Shown here in pieces: positions 26,085 to 35,030 of a stretch of DNA of 64,000 nt. Each line of letters begins with the position of its first letter. Position 1 is the stretch's first letter. This DNA is from Arthrobacter sp. ok362 (GTDB lineage: Bacteria; Actinomycetota; Actinomycetes; Actinomycetales; Micrococcaceae): contig NZ_FNGC01000008.1 in assembly GCF_900102785.1 (NCBI RefSeq), forward strand, positions 179,349-243,348, in the 5' to 3' direction. Both the position numbers and the translations under genes were made by a program. The notes beneath the pieces were generated by a model. That model was given only the letters and a program-made list of their open reading frames with translations, ran no database searches and was not told the DNA's origin.

Positions 26085-27749
26085 ATGAACAGCTTCACTG
26101 ACAACTTCACCATCAACGGGATCACGCTGACCGCGCAGCCGATTTGCCGGCAGAGCGAGGTCCTTACGCCGGACGCCTTGGCCTTTGTGGCCAAGCTGCA
26201 CCGGGCCACGGCCGGTCGCCGGCAGGAGCTGCTGCAGGCACGGCAGGAACGCCGCCACCAGATCTCCAAAGGCCAGGACCCGCGGTTCCTGCGCGAGACC
26301 GAGGCCGTCCGCAATGACCCGAACTGGCGCGTCGCTCCCCCGGCCCCGGGCCTGGAGGACCGCCGCGTGGAGATCACCGGGCCGGTGGATAAGAAGATGA
26401 CCATCAACGCGCTGAACTCCGGCGCCAAGGTGTGGCTCGCGGACATGGAGGACTCCTCCACCCCGTCCTGGCGCAACGTGATCCAGGGCCAGCTGAACCT
26501 GACGGATGCGCTGGAACGCCGGATCGACTTCACCTCACCCGAGGGCAAAGAATACAAGCTGCGCCCGGCGGGGGAGCTGCCCACGGTCGTGGTCCGGCCC
26601 CGCGGCTGGCACCTGCCGGAAAAGCACATGCTCATCGACGGCGAACCGGTCGCCGGCGGGATCGTGGACTTCGGGCTGTACTTCTTCCACAACGCCCGCC
26701 GCCTGATCGCCCAGGGCAAGGGGCCGTACTTCTACCTGCCCAAGATCGAGAGCCACCTCGAGGCCCGGCTCTGGAACGACATCTTCATCCTGGCCCAGGA
26801 CCTGCTGGGCATCCCGCAGGGCACCATCCGCGCCACCGTGCTGATCGAGACCATCACCGCGGCGTTTGAGATGGAGGAGATCCTCTACGAACTGCGGGAC
26901 CACGCCGCGGGCCTGAACGCCGGCCGCTGGGACTACATCTTCTCCCTGATCAAGAACTTCCGCACCCGCGGCCCCCGCTTCGTGCTGCCGGACCGCGGCC
27001 AGGTCACCATGACCCAGCCCTTCATGCGCGCCTACACCGAACAGCTCGTCCGGGCCTGCCACAAGCGCGGCGCCATGGCGATCGGCGGCATGGCCGCGGC
27101 TGTCCCCAACCGCAAGGACGCCGCCGCCAACGCGATCGCCTTCGAGAAGGTCCGCGCGGACAAGACCCGTGAGGCCGGCGACGGCTTCGACGGCTCGTGG
27201 GTGGCGCACCCGGACCTGGTGCCGGTCTGCCGCGAGGTGTTCGACGGCGTCCTCGGCGACCGTCCGAACCAGCTCGAACGCCTCCGCGAGGACGTCACCG
27301 CGGACGACCGCGCCCTGATCGACATCTCCGCGACCACCGGAACCATCACCGAACGCGGCATCCGGAACAACATCGAAGTGGGGATCCGCTACATCGAGTC
27401 GTGGCTGCGCGGCAACGGCGCGGTGGCCATCCACAACCTGATGGAGGACGCCGCCACCGCGGAAATCTCCCGCTCGCAGCTGTGGCAGTGGATCTTCTCC
27501 CGGGCCATCACTGACCACGGCGATGTGGTCACCCGGGAGTGGGTGGAGGACATGCTGGACGAGGAGTTCGCCAAGCTGGAGCGCTTCGAGGGGGACCGTT
27601 TCGCCGATGCGCGGGACATCTTCGAGGAAGTCACCCTCAGCAGCGAGTTCCCGGCGTTCCTGACGCTGCCGGCCTACGACCGCTTCCTGCATGAAGCCCG
27701 CGACGGCGCCGACCCCGGCCGCGGGAAGGCCGCCCTGATCCCGGCGTAA
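26085..27749 (+). CDS. aceB: Malate synthase A
   Basis: A 554-residue malate synthase that condenses glyoxylate with acetyl-CoA to malate. [18 protein letters not shown] carries the catalytic/Mg2+ glutamates, [12 protein letters not shown] and RGHLPEKH-type segments ([15 protein letters not shown]) fit the family, and [17 protein letters not shown] sequence ([13 protein letters not shown]) is the signature. Length matches isoform A rather than G. AAGGAG lies eight bases before the ATG. It forms the glyoxylate shunt with aceA. Confidence 0.97.
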   Translation: MNSFTDNFTINGITLTAQPICRQSEVLTPDALAFVAKLHRATAGRRQELLQARQERRHQISKGQDPRFLRETEAVRNDPNWRVAPPAPGLEDRRVEITGPVDKKMTINALNSGAKVWLADMEDSSTPSWRNVIQGQLNLTDALERRIDFTSPEGKEYKLRPAGELPTVVVRPRGWHLPEKHMLIDGEPVAGGIVDFGLYFFHNARRLIAQGKGPYFYLPKIESHLEARLWNDIFILAQDLLGIPQGTIRATVLIETITAAFEMEEILYELRDHAAGLNAGRWDYIFSLIKNFRTRGPRFVLPDRGQVTMTQPFMRAYTEQLVRACHKRGAMAIGGMAAAVPNRKDAAANAIAFEKVRADKTREAGDGFDGSWVAHPDLVPVCREVFDGVLGDRPNQLERLREDVTADDRALIDISATTGTITERGIRNNIEVGIRYIESWLRGNGAVAIHNLMEDAATAEISRSQLWQWIFSRAITDHGDVVTREWVEDMLDEEFAKLERFEGDRFADARDIFEEVTLSSEFPAFLTLPAYDRFLHEARDGADPGRGKAALIPA

Positions 27750-27858
27750 CAAGAATTCCGTCCGCTGGGCTTGCCCGCCCTTCGCAACAGGCAGCCCGAA
27801 ATCCGGGTGGCGGCCCAGCAACGGAACACCCTGCAGTTCGACAACGGCGTCGAGTTGA

Positions 27859-27897
27859 CAGCTAAGGCCCATGTTCCGCAAACATGGGCCTTAGCTG
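27859..27897. terminator. Bidirectional terminator between aceB and a convergent transporter gene
   Basis: A perfect 17-bp stem (27859-27875 with 27881-27897) closes a five-base loop. There is no T-run on either side, but its place between convergent genes supports termination in both directions. Confidence 0.7.
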
Positions 27898-27965
27898 TGG
27901 TCCCGGCGCAGGCACAGCCGGGCGCGGGCCCAGCGGGCACGCAGCCGGGCGCGAGCGGGACGAGC

Positions 27966-29153
27966 CTAGTGCGGCTTCGGCACGCGGCGCAGGGACAGCG
28001 CGGTGCCCAGGATGAACGCGGCCACGGAGCACAGGATCATCAGCAGCGGTCCGGTCCAGGCGCCGGTAACCCCGTGGACGTAGCCCAGCAGGGTCGGCGC
28101 GACTGCCCCGAACGAGTACCCCGTCCCCTGGACGACGGCGGACATCCGGGCCGCCGAGGCCTGGTCCCGTGCCAGCCGGATAATGGCCAGGAAGATCAGC
28201 GTGATGCCGCCGCCCTGGGCCACACCTCCGAAGGAACACCACAGCCACCACAGTTCCGGCGCGAGCAGCAGGCCCAGGGGTACCGTGAGCCACAGCAGTC
28301 CCAGGGTGAGGCCCACCGCCGTCGTGCTGGCGAAACGGGCCGCCAGCGGAACGCCCAGTCCGCCCACAATGGCCAGGATCTGGAAGAGCGAGGACCCTGC
28401 CCCGGCGGCGGCGGGCGCCATGCCGAGTTCGTCCGCCAGCAGGCTCGGCAGCCAGGCGGTCACCCCGTAGTAGGAGAACGCCTGCCCGGCGAACCCGAAG
28501 GTCAGGGCTGCCGTGATCCACCGGGACGTGAGCTTGCCTCCCGGACGGCCCGGGTGCGAGGCGGGGACGGGAGCAGGAATGAAGGCCTGCCGGCCGACGG
28601 CGATCACCCAGACGGCGCCGGCCGCCACCGCGAAGAGGCCACTCGCGGCAATCGCGGGCCGCCAGCCCAGCAGCTCAGCCAGCGGCGCCGACACCATCGA
28701 GGTCAGGAACGAGCCGATATTCAACGCCGCGGTGTACGTGCCCATCGCCGCGCCCTGCCGGGCGGGGGTGAAGTCACGCCGGATGATCAGCGGGACAACG
28801 ATGTTGCCGATCGTGATGGCGACGCCGAGGATCACCGTGCCCAGCATGACCAGGGCGCCCCCGCCTGCCGAGCGGACCACGACGCCGAAGAGCACACCGA
28901 GCAGGGTGAGGGTGATGGCGAACTCGGGGCCCAGCTTGCGCCCGGCCAGCGAGGCCAGCGGCGCGGCCAGGGCAAAGCACAGGACCGGGATCCCGGTCAG
29001 GAATCCCAATTCCACCGGGGTGAAGCCGAGATCGTCCTCCAGCTGCGCGATCACCGGGGCCACGGCCACCAACGGGCCGCGCATGTTCAGCGCGATGAGC
29101 CCGATCGCGAGCATGAGGAGCCAGCCGCGCGGCGCCCGGGCCAGGTTGTTCAT
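27966..29153 (-). CDS. MFS transporter, CynX/NimT-type
   Basis: A 395-residue, 12-helix major facilitator of the cyanate permease (CynX)/NimT group: ALNMRGPLVAVAPVIAQLE at the first helix and LGWRPAIAASGLFAVAAGAV later. Substrates in this group include cyanate, 2-nitroimidazole and dicarboxylate-like anions. Here it is unknown. I start at ATG 29153, just before the first helix, though no Shine-Dalgarno is visible; an in-frame GTG at 29288 directly after the ROK stop would add a low-complexity 45-residue extension. It is transcribed after the ROK regulator and may be part of its regulon. Confidence 0.83.
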   Translation of the reverse strand: MNNLARAPRGWLLMLAIGLIALNMRGPLVAVAPVIAQLEDDLGFTPVELGFLTGIPVLCFALAAPLASLAGRKLGPEFAITLTLLGVLFGVVVRSAGGGALVMLGTVILGVAITIGNIVVPLIIRRDFTPARQGAAMGTYTAALNIGSFLTSMVSAPLAELLGWRPAIAASGLFAVAAGAVWVIAVGRQAFIPAPVPASHPGRPGGKLTSRWITAALTFGFAGQAFSYYGVTAWLPSLLADELGMAPAAAGAGSSLFQILAIVGGLGVPLAARFASTTAVGLTLGLLWLTVPLGLLLAPELWWLWCSFGGVAQGGGITLIFLAIIRLARDQASAARMSAVVQGTGYSFGAVAPTLLGYVHGVTGAWTGPLLMILCSVAAFILGTALSLRRVPKPH

Positions 29154-29290
29154 GGGGTGGGCCGTTGCGCGGCGGGCGGGCAGAAATGTGATTTCATCAG
29201 TCCCATTGCTATCACGGGCCCCTGCCGCACCTGCGGTATGTGACGTTGCCGGAGGCACCGCTTCCGGAGGCACCACTGCCCGGGACACCC

Positions 29291-30502
29291 TTAACCCGTG
29301 GCCTGCAGGGTTGCCTCAATGACGGCGGGCGAGAGCACGTGCTGCGTGACCATCTGGCTGGCGCCGAGGATGGCGGCCTGGTCCCCGGCCCGGGACAGGC
29401 CGATCCGCAGGTGCGTCGTGGCCAGGGGCAGCGAGCGCCGGTAGACCACCTCGCGGACACCGGCCATGAGGTGTTCCCCGGCCTGGCCGAGGCTTCCGCC
29501 GATCACAATCACCGAAGGGTTCAGCAGGTTCACCACCGTGGAGAGGACATCGCCGAGGTCTCTGCCGGCCTGCCGCAACGCCTGGATGGCCTGCAGGTTC
29601 CCTTCAGCGACGAGGCGCAGCACATCGCCGCCGTCGTGCGCCGGCAGGCCCTGCTGCGTCAGCGCCCTGGCGACGGCCGGTCCGGAGGCCAGGGCTTCGA
29701 GGCACCCATAGTTGCCGCACCGGCACAGCACGTCATCGCCGCGCGGAACCCGGACGTGCCCGAGGTCGCCTGCGGTTCCGTTGGCCCCGCGCTGGAGCTG
29801 GCCGCTGCTGATGATGCCCGCCCCGATGCCGGTGGCCACCTTTATGAACAGGAAGTTTTCGTCCTCGGGCCAGTGCGCTGTGCGCTCGCCAAGGGCCATG
29901 ATGTTCACGTCGTTGTCCACCAGGACCGGAACAGGGAGCGACCGCTGGACGTGACGGACGACGTCGAACCCGTCCCAGCCGGGCATGATCGGCGGCTTCA
30001 CCGGCATGCCCGTGGCGTGTTCCACAGGCCCGGGGAGCCCGATCCCGGCGCCGGCCAGATCCCCGACGCCCCGGCCGGCCTCGCCGAGCAGCCGCAGGCC
30101 TTCATCGATCACACGGTCCAGGACAACCACCGGGCCGTCGGCGACATCCTGCGTCAGCCGGCGCTCCGCGAGCACCTTCCCACTGAGGTCTGTGACGGCG
30201 ATGATCACGTGCGTGGCTCCGACATCCACCGCCAGGACTACGCGGGCGGCCGGGTTGAAGGCAAAGCGCGACGGCGGCCTGCCGCCGCTGGAGCTCGCCT
30301 CCCCCGCGGGGCCGACGAGCCCGGAGACCATCAGCGCGTCGATGCGGGAAGCGACAGTGGAGCGAGCCAGCCCGGTGGTCAGGGCCAGTTCCGCGCGGGT
30401 CCGGGCCTTGCCGTCGCGCAGGAGCTGGAAGAGGTCGCCGGCGCGGGACAGGCTGCCGCCGGACTCGGAGGCTGCGGGGTCGGTACCGGTGGGCGTGCTC
30501 AT
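29291..30502 (-). CDS. ROK-family transcriptional repressor
   Basis: A 403-residue regulator with an N-terminal winged helix (about 20-80; TRAELALTTGLARSTVASRI) and a C-terminal ROK sugar-kinase-like domain. AVDVGATHVIIAVTDLSGKV is the nucleotide-binding-like start, LVDNDVNIMALGE carries the catalytic-type aspartate, and the zinc motif is GDLGHVRV...CRCGNYGCLEA. ROK repressors bind sugars and release catabolic operators. It is divergent from the sugar-oxidation locus and very probably represses it. ATG 30502 has no clear Shine-Dalgarno sequence. Confidence 0.9.
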   Translation of the reverse strand: MSTPTGTDPAASESGGSLSRAGDLFQLLRDGKARTRAELALTTGLARSTVASRIDALMVSGLVGPAGEASSSGGRPPSRFAFNPAARVVLAVDVGATHVIIAVTDLSGKVLAERRLTQDVADGPVVVLDRVIDEGLRLLGEAGRGVGDLAGAGIGLPGPVEHATGMPVKPPIMPGWDGFDVVRHVQRSLPVPVLVDNDVNIMALGERTAHWPEDENFLFIKVATGIGAGIISSGQLQRGANGTAGDLGHVRVPRGDDVLCRCGNYGCLEALASGPAVARALTQQGLPAHDGGDVLRLVAEGNLQAIQALRQAGRDLGDVLSTVVNLLNPSVIVIGGSLGQAGEHLMAGVREVVYRRSLPLATTHLRIGLSRAGDQAAILGASQMVTQHVLSPAVIEATLQATG

Positions 30503-30567
30503 GAGTAAGGAATAGCACGAAGATCTTCTGCATGTCACGCCGAGAAAAGATTGACACGTAGTTTTCA

Positions 30568-30593
30568 ACTTTTGCTTGACGCTCGACAAAAGT
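30568..30593. promoter_or_regulatory. Candidate ROK operator overlapping the sugar-locus promoter
   Basis: ACTTTTG (30568-30574) and CAAAAGT (30587-30593) form an inverted repeat with 12 bases between. A possible plus-strand promoter, TTGACG (30576-30581) with TAGCTT (30599-30604), overlaps it. AT-rich palindromes of this kind are usual for ROK/XylR/NagC-type repressors, so this is the best operator candidate in the 178-bp divergent gap. Confidence 0.5.
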
Positions 30594-30680
30594 ATCTCTA
30601 GCTTTGGCTGTGAGCCAGATCACCAACCCAGGCAGCCTCGCTGCCGGCGGACGGCGCAGGTACTACGAAGGGTATGGAAC

Positions 30681-31790
30681 TTGTCGAGCCAAGAACATGC
30701 GGCACCGGCGCCGCTAGGCGTGGGGATCCTGGGGGCCGGCCCCGTCACGCAGGCGATCCATTTGCCGTCCCTCGCAAGGTTGCGGGACATCCTGGAAGTC
30801 CGCCACATCATGGACGTCGACCCTGCGGTCGCCGAATCCGTGGCGGCACGGGTCGGGGCACGCTTCAGTACCAGCGTGGAAGAGCTGCTGGCTGATCCGG
30901 CGGTTGAGATCGTCGCCATCTGCAGCCCGCACCAGTTCCACGCCGTCCAGGTGATCGCTGCCTGCCGCGCCGGCAAGAAGGCAGTCCTGTGCGAAAAGCC
31001 CTTCGCCATGAACGGCGAGGAAGCCGCGGCCATCGCCGCCATATCCGCCGAAACCGGAGTGCCGATCGTGGTCGGCGCCATGCACACCTTCGACCCGGGC
31101 TGGCTGGCCGCGGAATCCGCCTGGGGCGGCCTGCCGGACCAGGTCCACACCATCCGGTCCTCGATCGTCCTGCCGCCCAACCCCCGTTTTGAGGACTTTG
31201 CGACAGAGATCGTGGGCCGCACTCCCCCGCCGGCAGCCGCGACCGCTGGCGCCAACGCGGCCGCGAGCGGCGCGGCCGCTGATGCCGCAGAGAAAGCCAA
31301 GCTGACCGGCGGCGTCATTGGCCTGGCCATCCACGACCTCCCCCTGGTCCGCAGGTTTGCCCCGGACTTCCGGGCCGTCGAGGTCCTGCACGCCCAGACC
31401 GTCCTGCCGTTCGGCTATGTCATCTCCCTGCGGGCGGGAAGCGTGGCCATCGAACTCCGCGCCGCCATGAACGGAACCTGGGAGCCGTCCTGGACCTTCG
31501 AGGCCATCGGCGACGACGCGTCCCTGTCCATCGACTTCACCCCTTCCTACGTTCACGCGGGATCGGCGACGGCCCGGATCCGGACCGCTGCCAGCACCAC
31601 CGTCCTCGGCCCCTTCGGCCACAACGGTTACGAGGGTGAATGGCGCAAACTCGCCGAGCTCGCCCGCGGCACCGGAACGGCCCCGCACCCGGAGACGCTC
31701 ATCCACGATCTGGAATTCGCCCTCGCGATCGCCGACGCCGCTGCCGCTTGCGTCGATGCCGGCGCCGCCTACGAGGAGGCCCGCGCATGA
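30681..31790 (+). CDS. Gfo/Idh/MocA-family oxidoreductase (first in sugar locus)
   Basis: A 369-residue NAD(P)-dependent sugar dehydrogenase. The Rossmann motif is GVGILGAGPVTQAIHLPSL and the EKP motif is LCEKPFAMN. Residues 185-215 are an Ala-rich insertion that is not part of the usual fold. The start is TTG 30681, with GAAGGG eight bases upstream; an ATG-started longer frame would have a non-coding leader. Its stop overlaps the next gene (ATGA). Members oxidise or reduce sugar hydroxyls, often at C3; the substrate here is unknown. Confidence 0.87.
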   Translation: MSSQEHAAPAPLGVGILGAGPVTQAIHLPSLARLRDILEVRHIMDVDPAVAESVAARVGARFSTSVEELLADPAVEIVAICSPHQFHAVQVIAACRAGKKAVLCEKPFAMNGEEAAAIAAISAETGVPIVVGAMHTFDPGWLAAESAWGGLPDQVHTIRSSIVLPPNPRFEDFATEIVGRTPPPAAATAGANAAASGAAADAAEKAKLTGGVIGLAIHDLPLVRRFAPDFRAVEVLHAQTVLPFGYVISLRAGSVAIELRAAMNGTWEPSWTFEAIGDDASLSIDFTPSYVHAGSATARIRTAASTTVLGPFGHNGYEGEWRKLAELARGTGTAPHPETLIHDLEFALAIADAAAACVDAGAAYEEARA

Positions 31791-32614
31791 CAACGCCGCT
31801 CTTGGTCCAGTCCGGCCCCGACGCCGAACAGGCGGGAGCCGTCGGCGCCGTCGTCGCTTCCCTCCCCGTTTCCTTCGCCCCGGCAGGCAGCCAGCCCGAC
31901 GTCGTCGCACTCGCCGGCACGGCCGGCTGGACCGCCAGCGCAACGGAGGCGGTCCGCGCAGGTGCCCGCGGCGTCGTCGTCGTTGATCCAGTAGCCGAAG
32001 ACCCCGCGGCACTGGCCGCGGTGGCAGCCGACGCCGGCACCGCGGTGGTCCTTGACCAGGCGTGGGCCGGCAACCCCGCCCTCGCGGAGTCCGCTGGCGC
32101 GGCCCGGAACGCCATCGCGGACGCACTGGCGGACGCCGTGCTGCTGGACTCCGTGGCCTGGGGCGCCCCCGGGATCGACACGGAGGTGCTGCTCACGCGG
32201 CATCTTGCAGCGGTCCTGGCCTGCGGTGTCGAACTGACCGGCCTGCGGGTCATCCAGCGCAACGCCAACGGCTACACCGTGATCGGCAGCCTCCCGGGCG
32301 GCGCACCGGCGGCCCTGCAGGGGATCACCACGTCCTCGGTCCCTGCCACGGCCACCGTTTCCGTCCTGACCTCCTCCGGGCGGGCGGACATCACCCTGCC
32401 CGACGCCTCCGCAGGCTGGCCGGCAGAGGTCCGGTCCGTCACGTCCGCCGGGGCCGCCACGTTCCCCACCCTCTACGAATCGGCCCACCGGCACAGCTGG
32501 AGGCGGCTCCGCACCGCCGTCGACTCCGGCGTCCCGGCGGCCGATCTGGAACGGTTCGCCGCCCTGACCGCACTCGTCGGGCAGCTCCACGACGAACCCG
32601 CACCGCCGCACTAA
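31787..32614 (+). CDS. Unknown protein of the sugar locus
   Basis: I do not recognise this 275-residue protein. It begins inside the last codons of the preceding oxidoreductase gene (ATGA overlap), so it is translationally coupled. It is Ala/Val-rich with no signal peptide or membrane segment. Residues 1-95 look like alternating beta-alpha units (GARGVVVVDPVAEDPAALAA, then GTAVVLDQAWAG), and residues 115-260 resemble the C-terminal beta-sheet domain of a Gfo-type protein (GLRVIQRNANGYTVIGSLPG). It may be a degenerate oxidoreductase partner subunit. Confidence 0.75.
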   Translation: MTTPLLVQSGPDAEQAGAVGAVVASLPVSFAPAGSQPDVVALAGTAGWTASATEAVRAGARGVVVVDPVAEDPAALAAVAADAGTAVVLDQAWAGNPALAESAGAARNAIADALADAVLLDSVAWGAPGIDTEVLLTRHLAAVLACGVELTGLRVIQRNANGYTVIGSLPGGAPAALQGITTSSVPATATVSVLTSSGRADITLPDASAGWPAEVRSVTSAGAATFPTLYESAHRHSWRRLRTAVDSGVPAADLERFAALTALVGQLHDEPAPPH

Positions 32615-32647
32615 CTAACTGCACTAACTAACTGCACTAGCTCACTG
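32609..32647. repeat. Three tandem 13-bp units at a stop codon
   Basis: CACTAACTAACTG repeats twice exactly and once with changes, covering the stop codon of the preceding gene. Replication slippage is the simplest explanation. Confidence 0.8.
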
Positions 32648-32688
32648 CACGGCCAGCAACACCTTCCGCATCAACTCACTGTCGAGAA

Positions 32689-32716
32689 GACCGGCCCGCG
32701 ACGTCGCGGGCCGGTC
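32689..32716. other. Perfect 28-bp palindrome before the solute-binding protein gene
   Basis: GACCGGCCCGCGAC is followed directly by its complement, ending 16 bases before the GTG of the binding-protein gene. It has no T-run. In mRNA it would fold into a stable hairpin, which could stabilise or partly terminate the transcript and raise binding-protein yield relative to its neighbours; as DNA it could be an operator. Confidence 0.6.
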
Positions 32717-32732
32717 ATGAAAGGAAATCATC

Positions 32733-34058
32733 GTGACGATCAAGTCCTCTGTTACCTCCACCGCTTTCTCCCGCCGGGGATTCCTGGGCTTTGCCGCAGC
32801 TGCGGCCAGTGCCCCGCTCCTCGCAGCGTGCGGCGGCGGCTCCGCATCCCAGTCCGGGGGCGGCAGCGGCGTCATCAAGTTCTGGGATATGCCGTGGGCC
32901 ACGCCGGCCTACAACGACGCCGCCAAGAAGATCGCAGAGGGCTACGCGCCGGCCTCGGGCAACCTCAAGGCCAGCTACCAGACCATCCAGTGGAACAACT
33001 TCTACCAGACGTTCTCCTCGGCCATCGCCTCCAAAACCGGACCGGCAGTGTCCACCGGCGGCGGCTTCCAGGCCTTCCAGTTCGCGCAGCAGGGCCAGAT
33101 CGCCTACGCGGACAAAGTAGTAGACGACCTGAAGAAGAACGGCATGTACGACGACTTCCTGCCAGGCGTCCTGGACCCATTCAAGTCGGACAAGGGCTAC
33201 GTGGCCGTGCCGTGGCAGCTGGACATGCGAGTGTTCTGGTACCGGAAGTCGCTCTTCGAGAAGGCCGGAGTGGCCCTCCCCACCGACTGGCCGACCCTGC
33301 TGGAGGCGGGCAAGGCACTGAAGAAGGTCGGCGCCTTCGGCTTCACCACCGGGTCCGGTGCAGGCAACAACTACGGCAACCACTCCATGATCATGATGAT
33401 GGTGAACAACGGCGGCGGCGTGTTTACGAAGGACGGCGAGCTGGACGTCATGAACGACCGCAACGTCGAGGCCATCGAGTTCATCTTGGAACTCGTCTCC
33501 AACGGCATCGTGGACCCCGCCGCAGTCAGCTACACCACCGACAACATGTCCGCCCAGTGGAAGGACAAGAAGGCAGGCTTCGGCCTGTTCCAGGTCAACG
33601 TTCCGCAGCGCGTGGGCGACACCTCGGGAGACCTCCTTGTTGCGGACCCCATCACAGGCCCGCACGGGGACAAAGCCACAATTGTCTTCCCCAACAACAT
33701 CATGATGTACACGAACACGCCGTCGCAGGCATCGTCCGAAGCCTTCCTGGTCGCCTACCTGGGGCAACTGAAGGAACTGTGGCGTCAGAAGCTGATGTCT
33801 GCGCTGCCTGTCTTCAAATCGATCACTGAACTTCCCGAGTTTGCCAGCGACCCCAACAACGTCAAGATCGTCAACGACTGGCAGCCCATCGCCAAGACGT
33901 TCGCCTCACAGGGCAACACTCTTAATGCCAACCTTGCCGTGCTCGACGGCGGCCAGGCCCTCAACCAGTTCACGCAGACGATCCTCACGGGCAAGACCGA
34001 CGCCAAGTCCGCGCTTCAGACGTTCCAGTCCGGACTGCAATCCGTCCTGAAGAAGTAA
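32733..34058 (+). CDS. Sugar ABC transporter substrate-binding lipoprotein (Tat signal)
   Basis: A 441-residue family-1 extracellular solute-binding protein. The signal peptide has a twin-arginine motif (SRRGFLGF, Arg14-Arg15) and a lipobox LLAAC with Cys33, so it is probably exported folded and lipid-anchored. Mature features include GVIKFWDMPWATPAYND and the VPWQLDMRVFWYRKSLFEKA segment typical of carbohydrate-binding members. GTG start with AAAGGAA upstream. It feeds the two permeases that follow. Confidence 0.93.
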   Translation: MTIKSSVTSTAFSRRGFLGFAAAAASAPLLAACGGGSASQSGGGSGVIKFWDMPWATPAYNDAAKKIAEGYAPASGNLKASYQTIQWNNFYQTFSSAIASKTGPAVSTGGGFQAFQFAQQGQIAYADKVVDDLKKNGMYDDFLPGVLDPFKSDKGYVAVPWQLDMRVFWYRKSLFEKAGVALPTDWPTLLEAGKALKKVGAFGFTTGSGAGNNYGNHSMIMMMVNNGGGVFTKDGELDVMNDRNVEAIEFILELVSNGIVDPAAVSYTTDNMSAQWKDKKAGFGLFQVNVPQRVGDTSGDLLVADPITGPHGDKATIVFPNNIMMYTNTPSQASSEAFLVAYLGQLKELWRQKLMSALPVFKSITELPEFASDPNNVKIVNDWQPIAKTFASQGNTLNANLAVLDGGQALNQFTQTILTGKTDAKSALQTFQSGLQSVLKK

Positions 34059-34070
34059 GCGGACCCTTCG

Positions 34071-35030
34071 ATGGCATTGACCACAGCCCAGACCGGCCTG
34101 AGCCGGGCCCGCCGGGGCGTCGCCCCCGGCGGGTCGGGCAAGCCCGCCAACCGCAAGAGCAAACTCAGCTCGCAGACCCGCAAGACCTTTTTCTGGCTGC
34201 TGCTGCCCTCGGTCGTACTGCTCGTCCTGATCCACGGCTACCCCCTCGTGTACGCCGGCGTGCAGGCCACGCATGACGGGTCCCTCCTCGACACCGGCGA
34301 GTTCGTCGGCCTGGAAAACTTCGCCAACGTCCTGTCCTCCGAGGCATTCTGGAAGGCGGCCCGCTTCACGCTGCTGTTTACGATCGTGGGGGTCTTCGGT
34401 TCCTGGCTCCTCGGGCTGGGCCTGGCCCTGCTGCTGCGGACCAAGATCCCGGCCGGCGGCCTCTTCAAGGTTCTCCTGCTGTTGCCTTGGGTGGTGCCAG
34501 TCGTGGTGTCCTCCACCGCTTGGAACTGGCTGGTCGGCACCCCGGACAGCCTCATCCCGAGCATCTTCCGGAACCTCGGACTGGGCACGCCGCTCTTCCT
34601 GGCCGACCCGACCCTCGCGGCCATCACGGTCATGGTGTTCAAGGTCTGGATCAGCTTCCCGTTCATGATGATGATGACCTCGGCGGCCCTGGCGTCCGTG
34701 GACACAACCGTCTATGAAGCCGCCAGCATGGACGGTGCGAGCCGCTGGCAGCAGTTCAGCCAGCTCACGCTGCCGCTGATCGCCCGCTCCACTTACATCA
34801 GCTGGATCCTCATGACGATCTTCTGCGTCAACGACTTCCCCACCATCTACCTGCTCACCGGCGGCGGACCCGTGGATGCCACGACCTCCCTCGTGGTGCT
34901 GGCCTACCGGACCGTCTTCCAGGACTTCCAGACCGGACCGGGCGTCGCGATCGCCTTCCTCATGACCATTACCCTCGTGGTGGTGTCTGTCATCCTGTAC
35001 CGCCAGATCCGAAAGTCGAGCGTCGAATAA
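34071..35030 (+). CDS. Sugar ABC transporter permease (MalF-like)
   Basis: A 319-residue inner-membrane permease with six predicted helices after a hydrophilic 40-residue N-terminus. The cytoplasmic ATPase-contact (EAA) loop reads YEAASMDGASRWQQFSQLTL. It starts 12 bp after the binding-protein gene and its stop overlaps the next permease's ATG by one base (TAATG). No ATPase gene is in the cluster, so a shared MsiK-type ATPase elsewhere is expected. Confidence 0.94.
   Translation: MALTTAQTGLSRARRGVAPGGSGKPANRKSKLSSQTRKTFFWLLLPSVVLLVLIHGYPLVYAGVQATHDGSLLDTGEFVGLENFANVLSSEAFWKAARFTLLFTIVGVFGSWLLGLGLALLLRTKIPAGGLFKVLLLLPWVVPVVVSSTAWNWLVGTPDSLIPSIFRNLGLGTPLFLADPTLAAITVMVFKVWISFPFMMMMTSAALASVDTTVYEAASMDGASRWQQFSQLTLPLIARSTYISWILMTIFCVNDFPTIYLLTGGGPVDATTSLVVLAYRTVFQDFQTGPGVAIAFLMTITLVVVSVILYRQIRKSSVE

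Noticed and set aside
29154..29288. N-terminal extension of the CynX-type transporter from GTG 29288.
   Set aside because: The added 45 residues are low complexity and hydrophilic, and the first helix follows ATG 29153 as in relatives; left as an alternative only.
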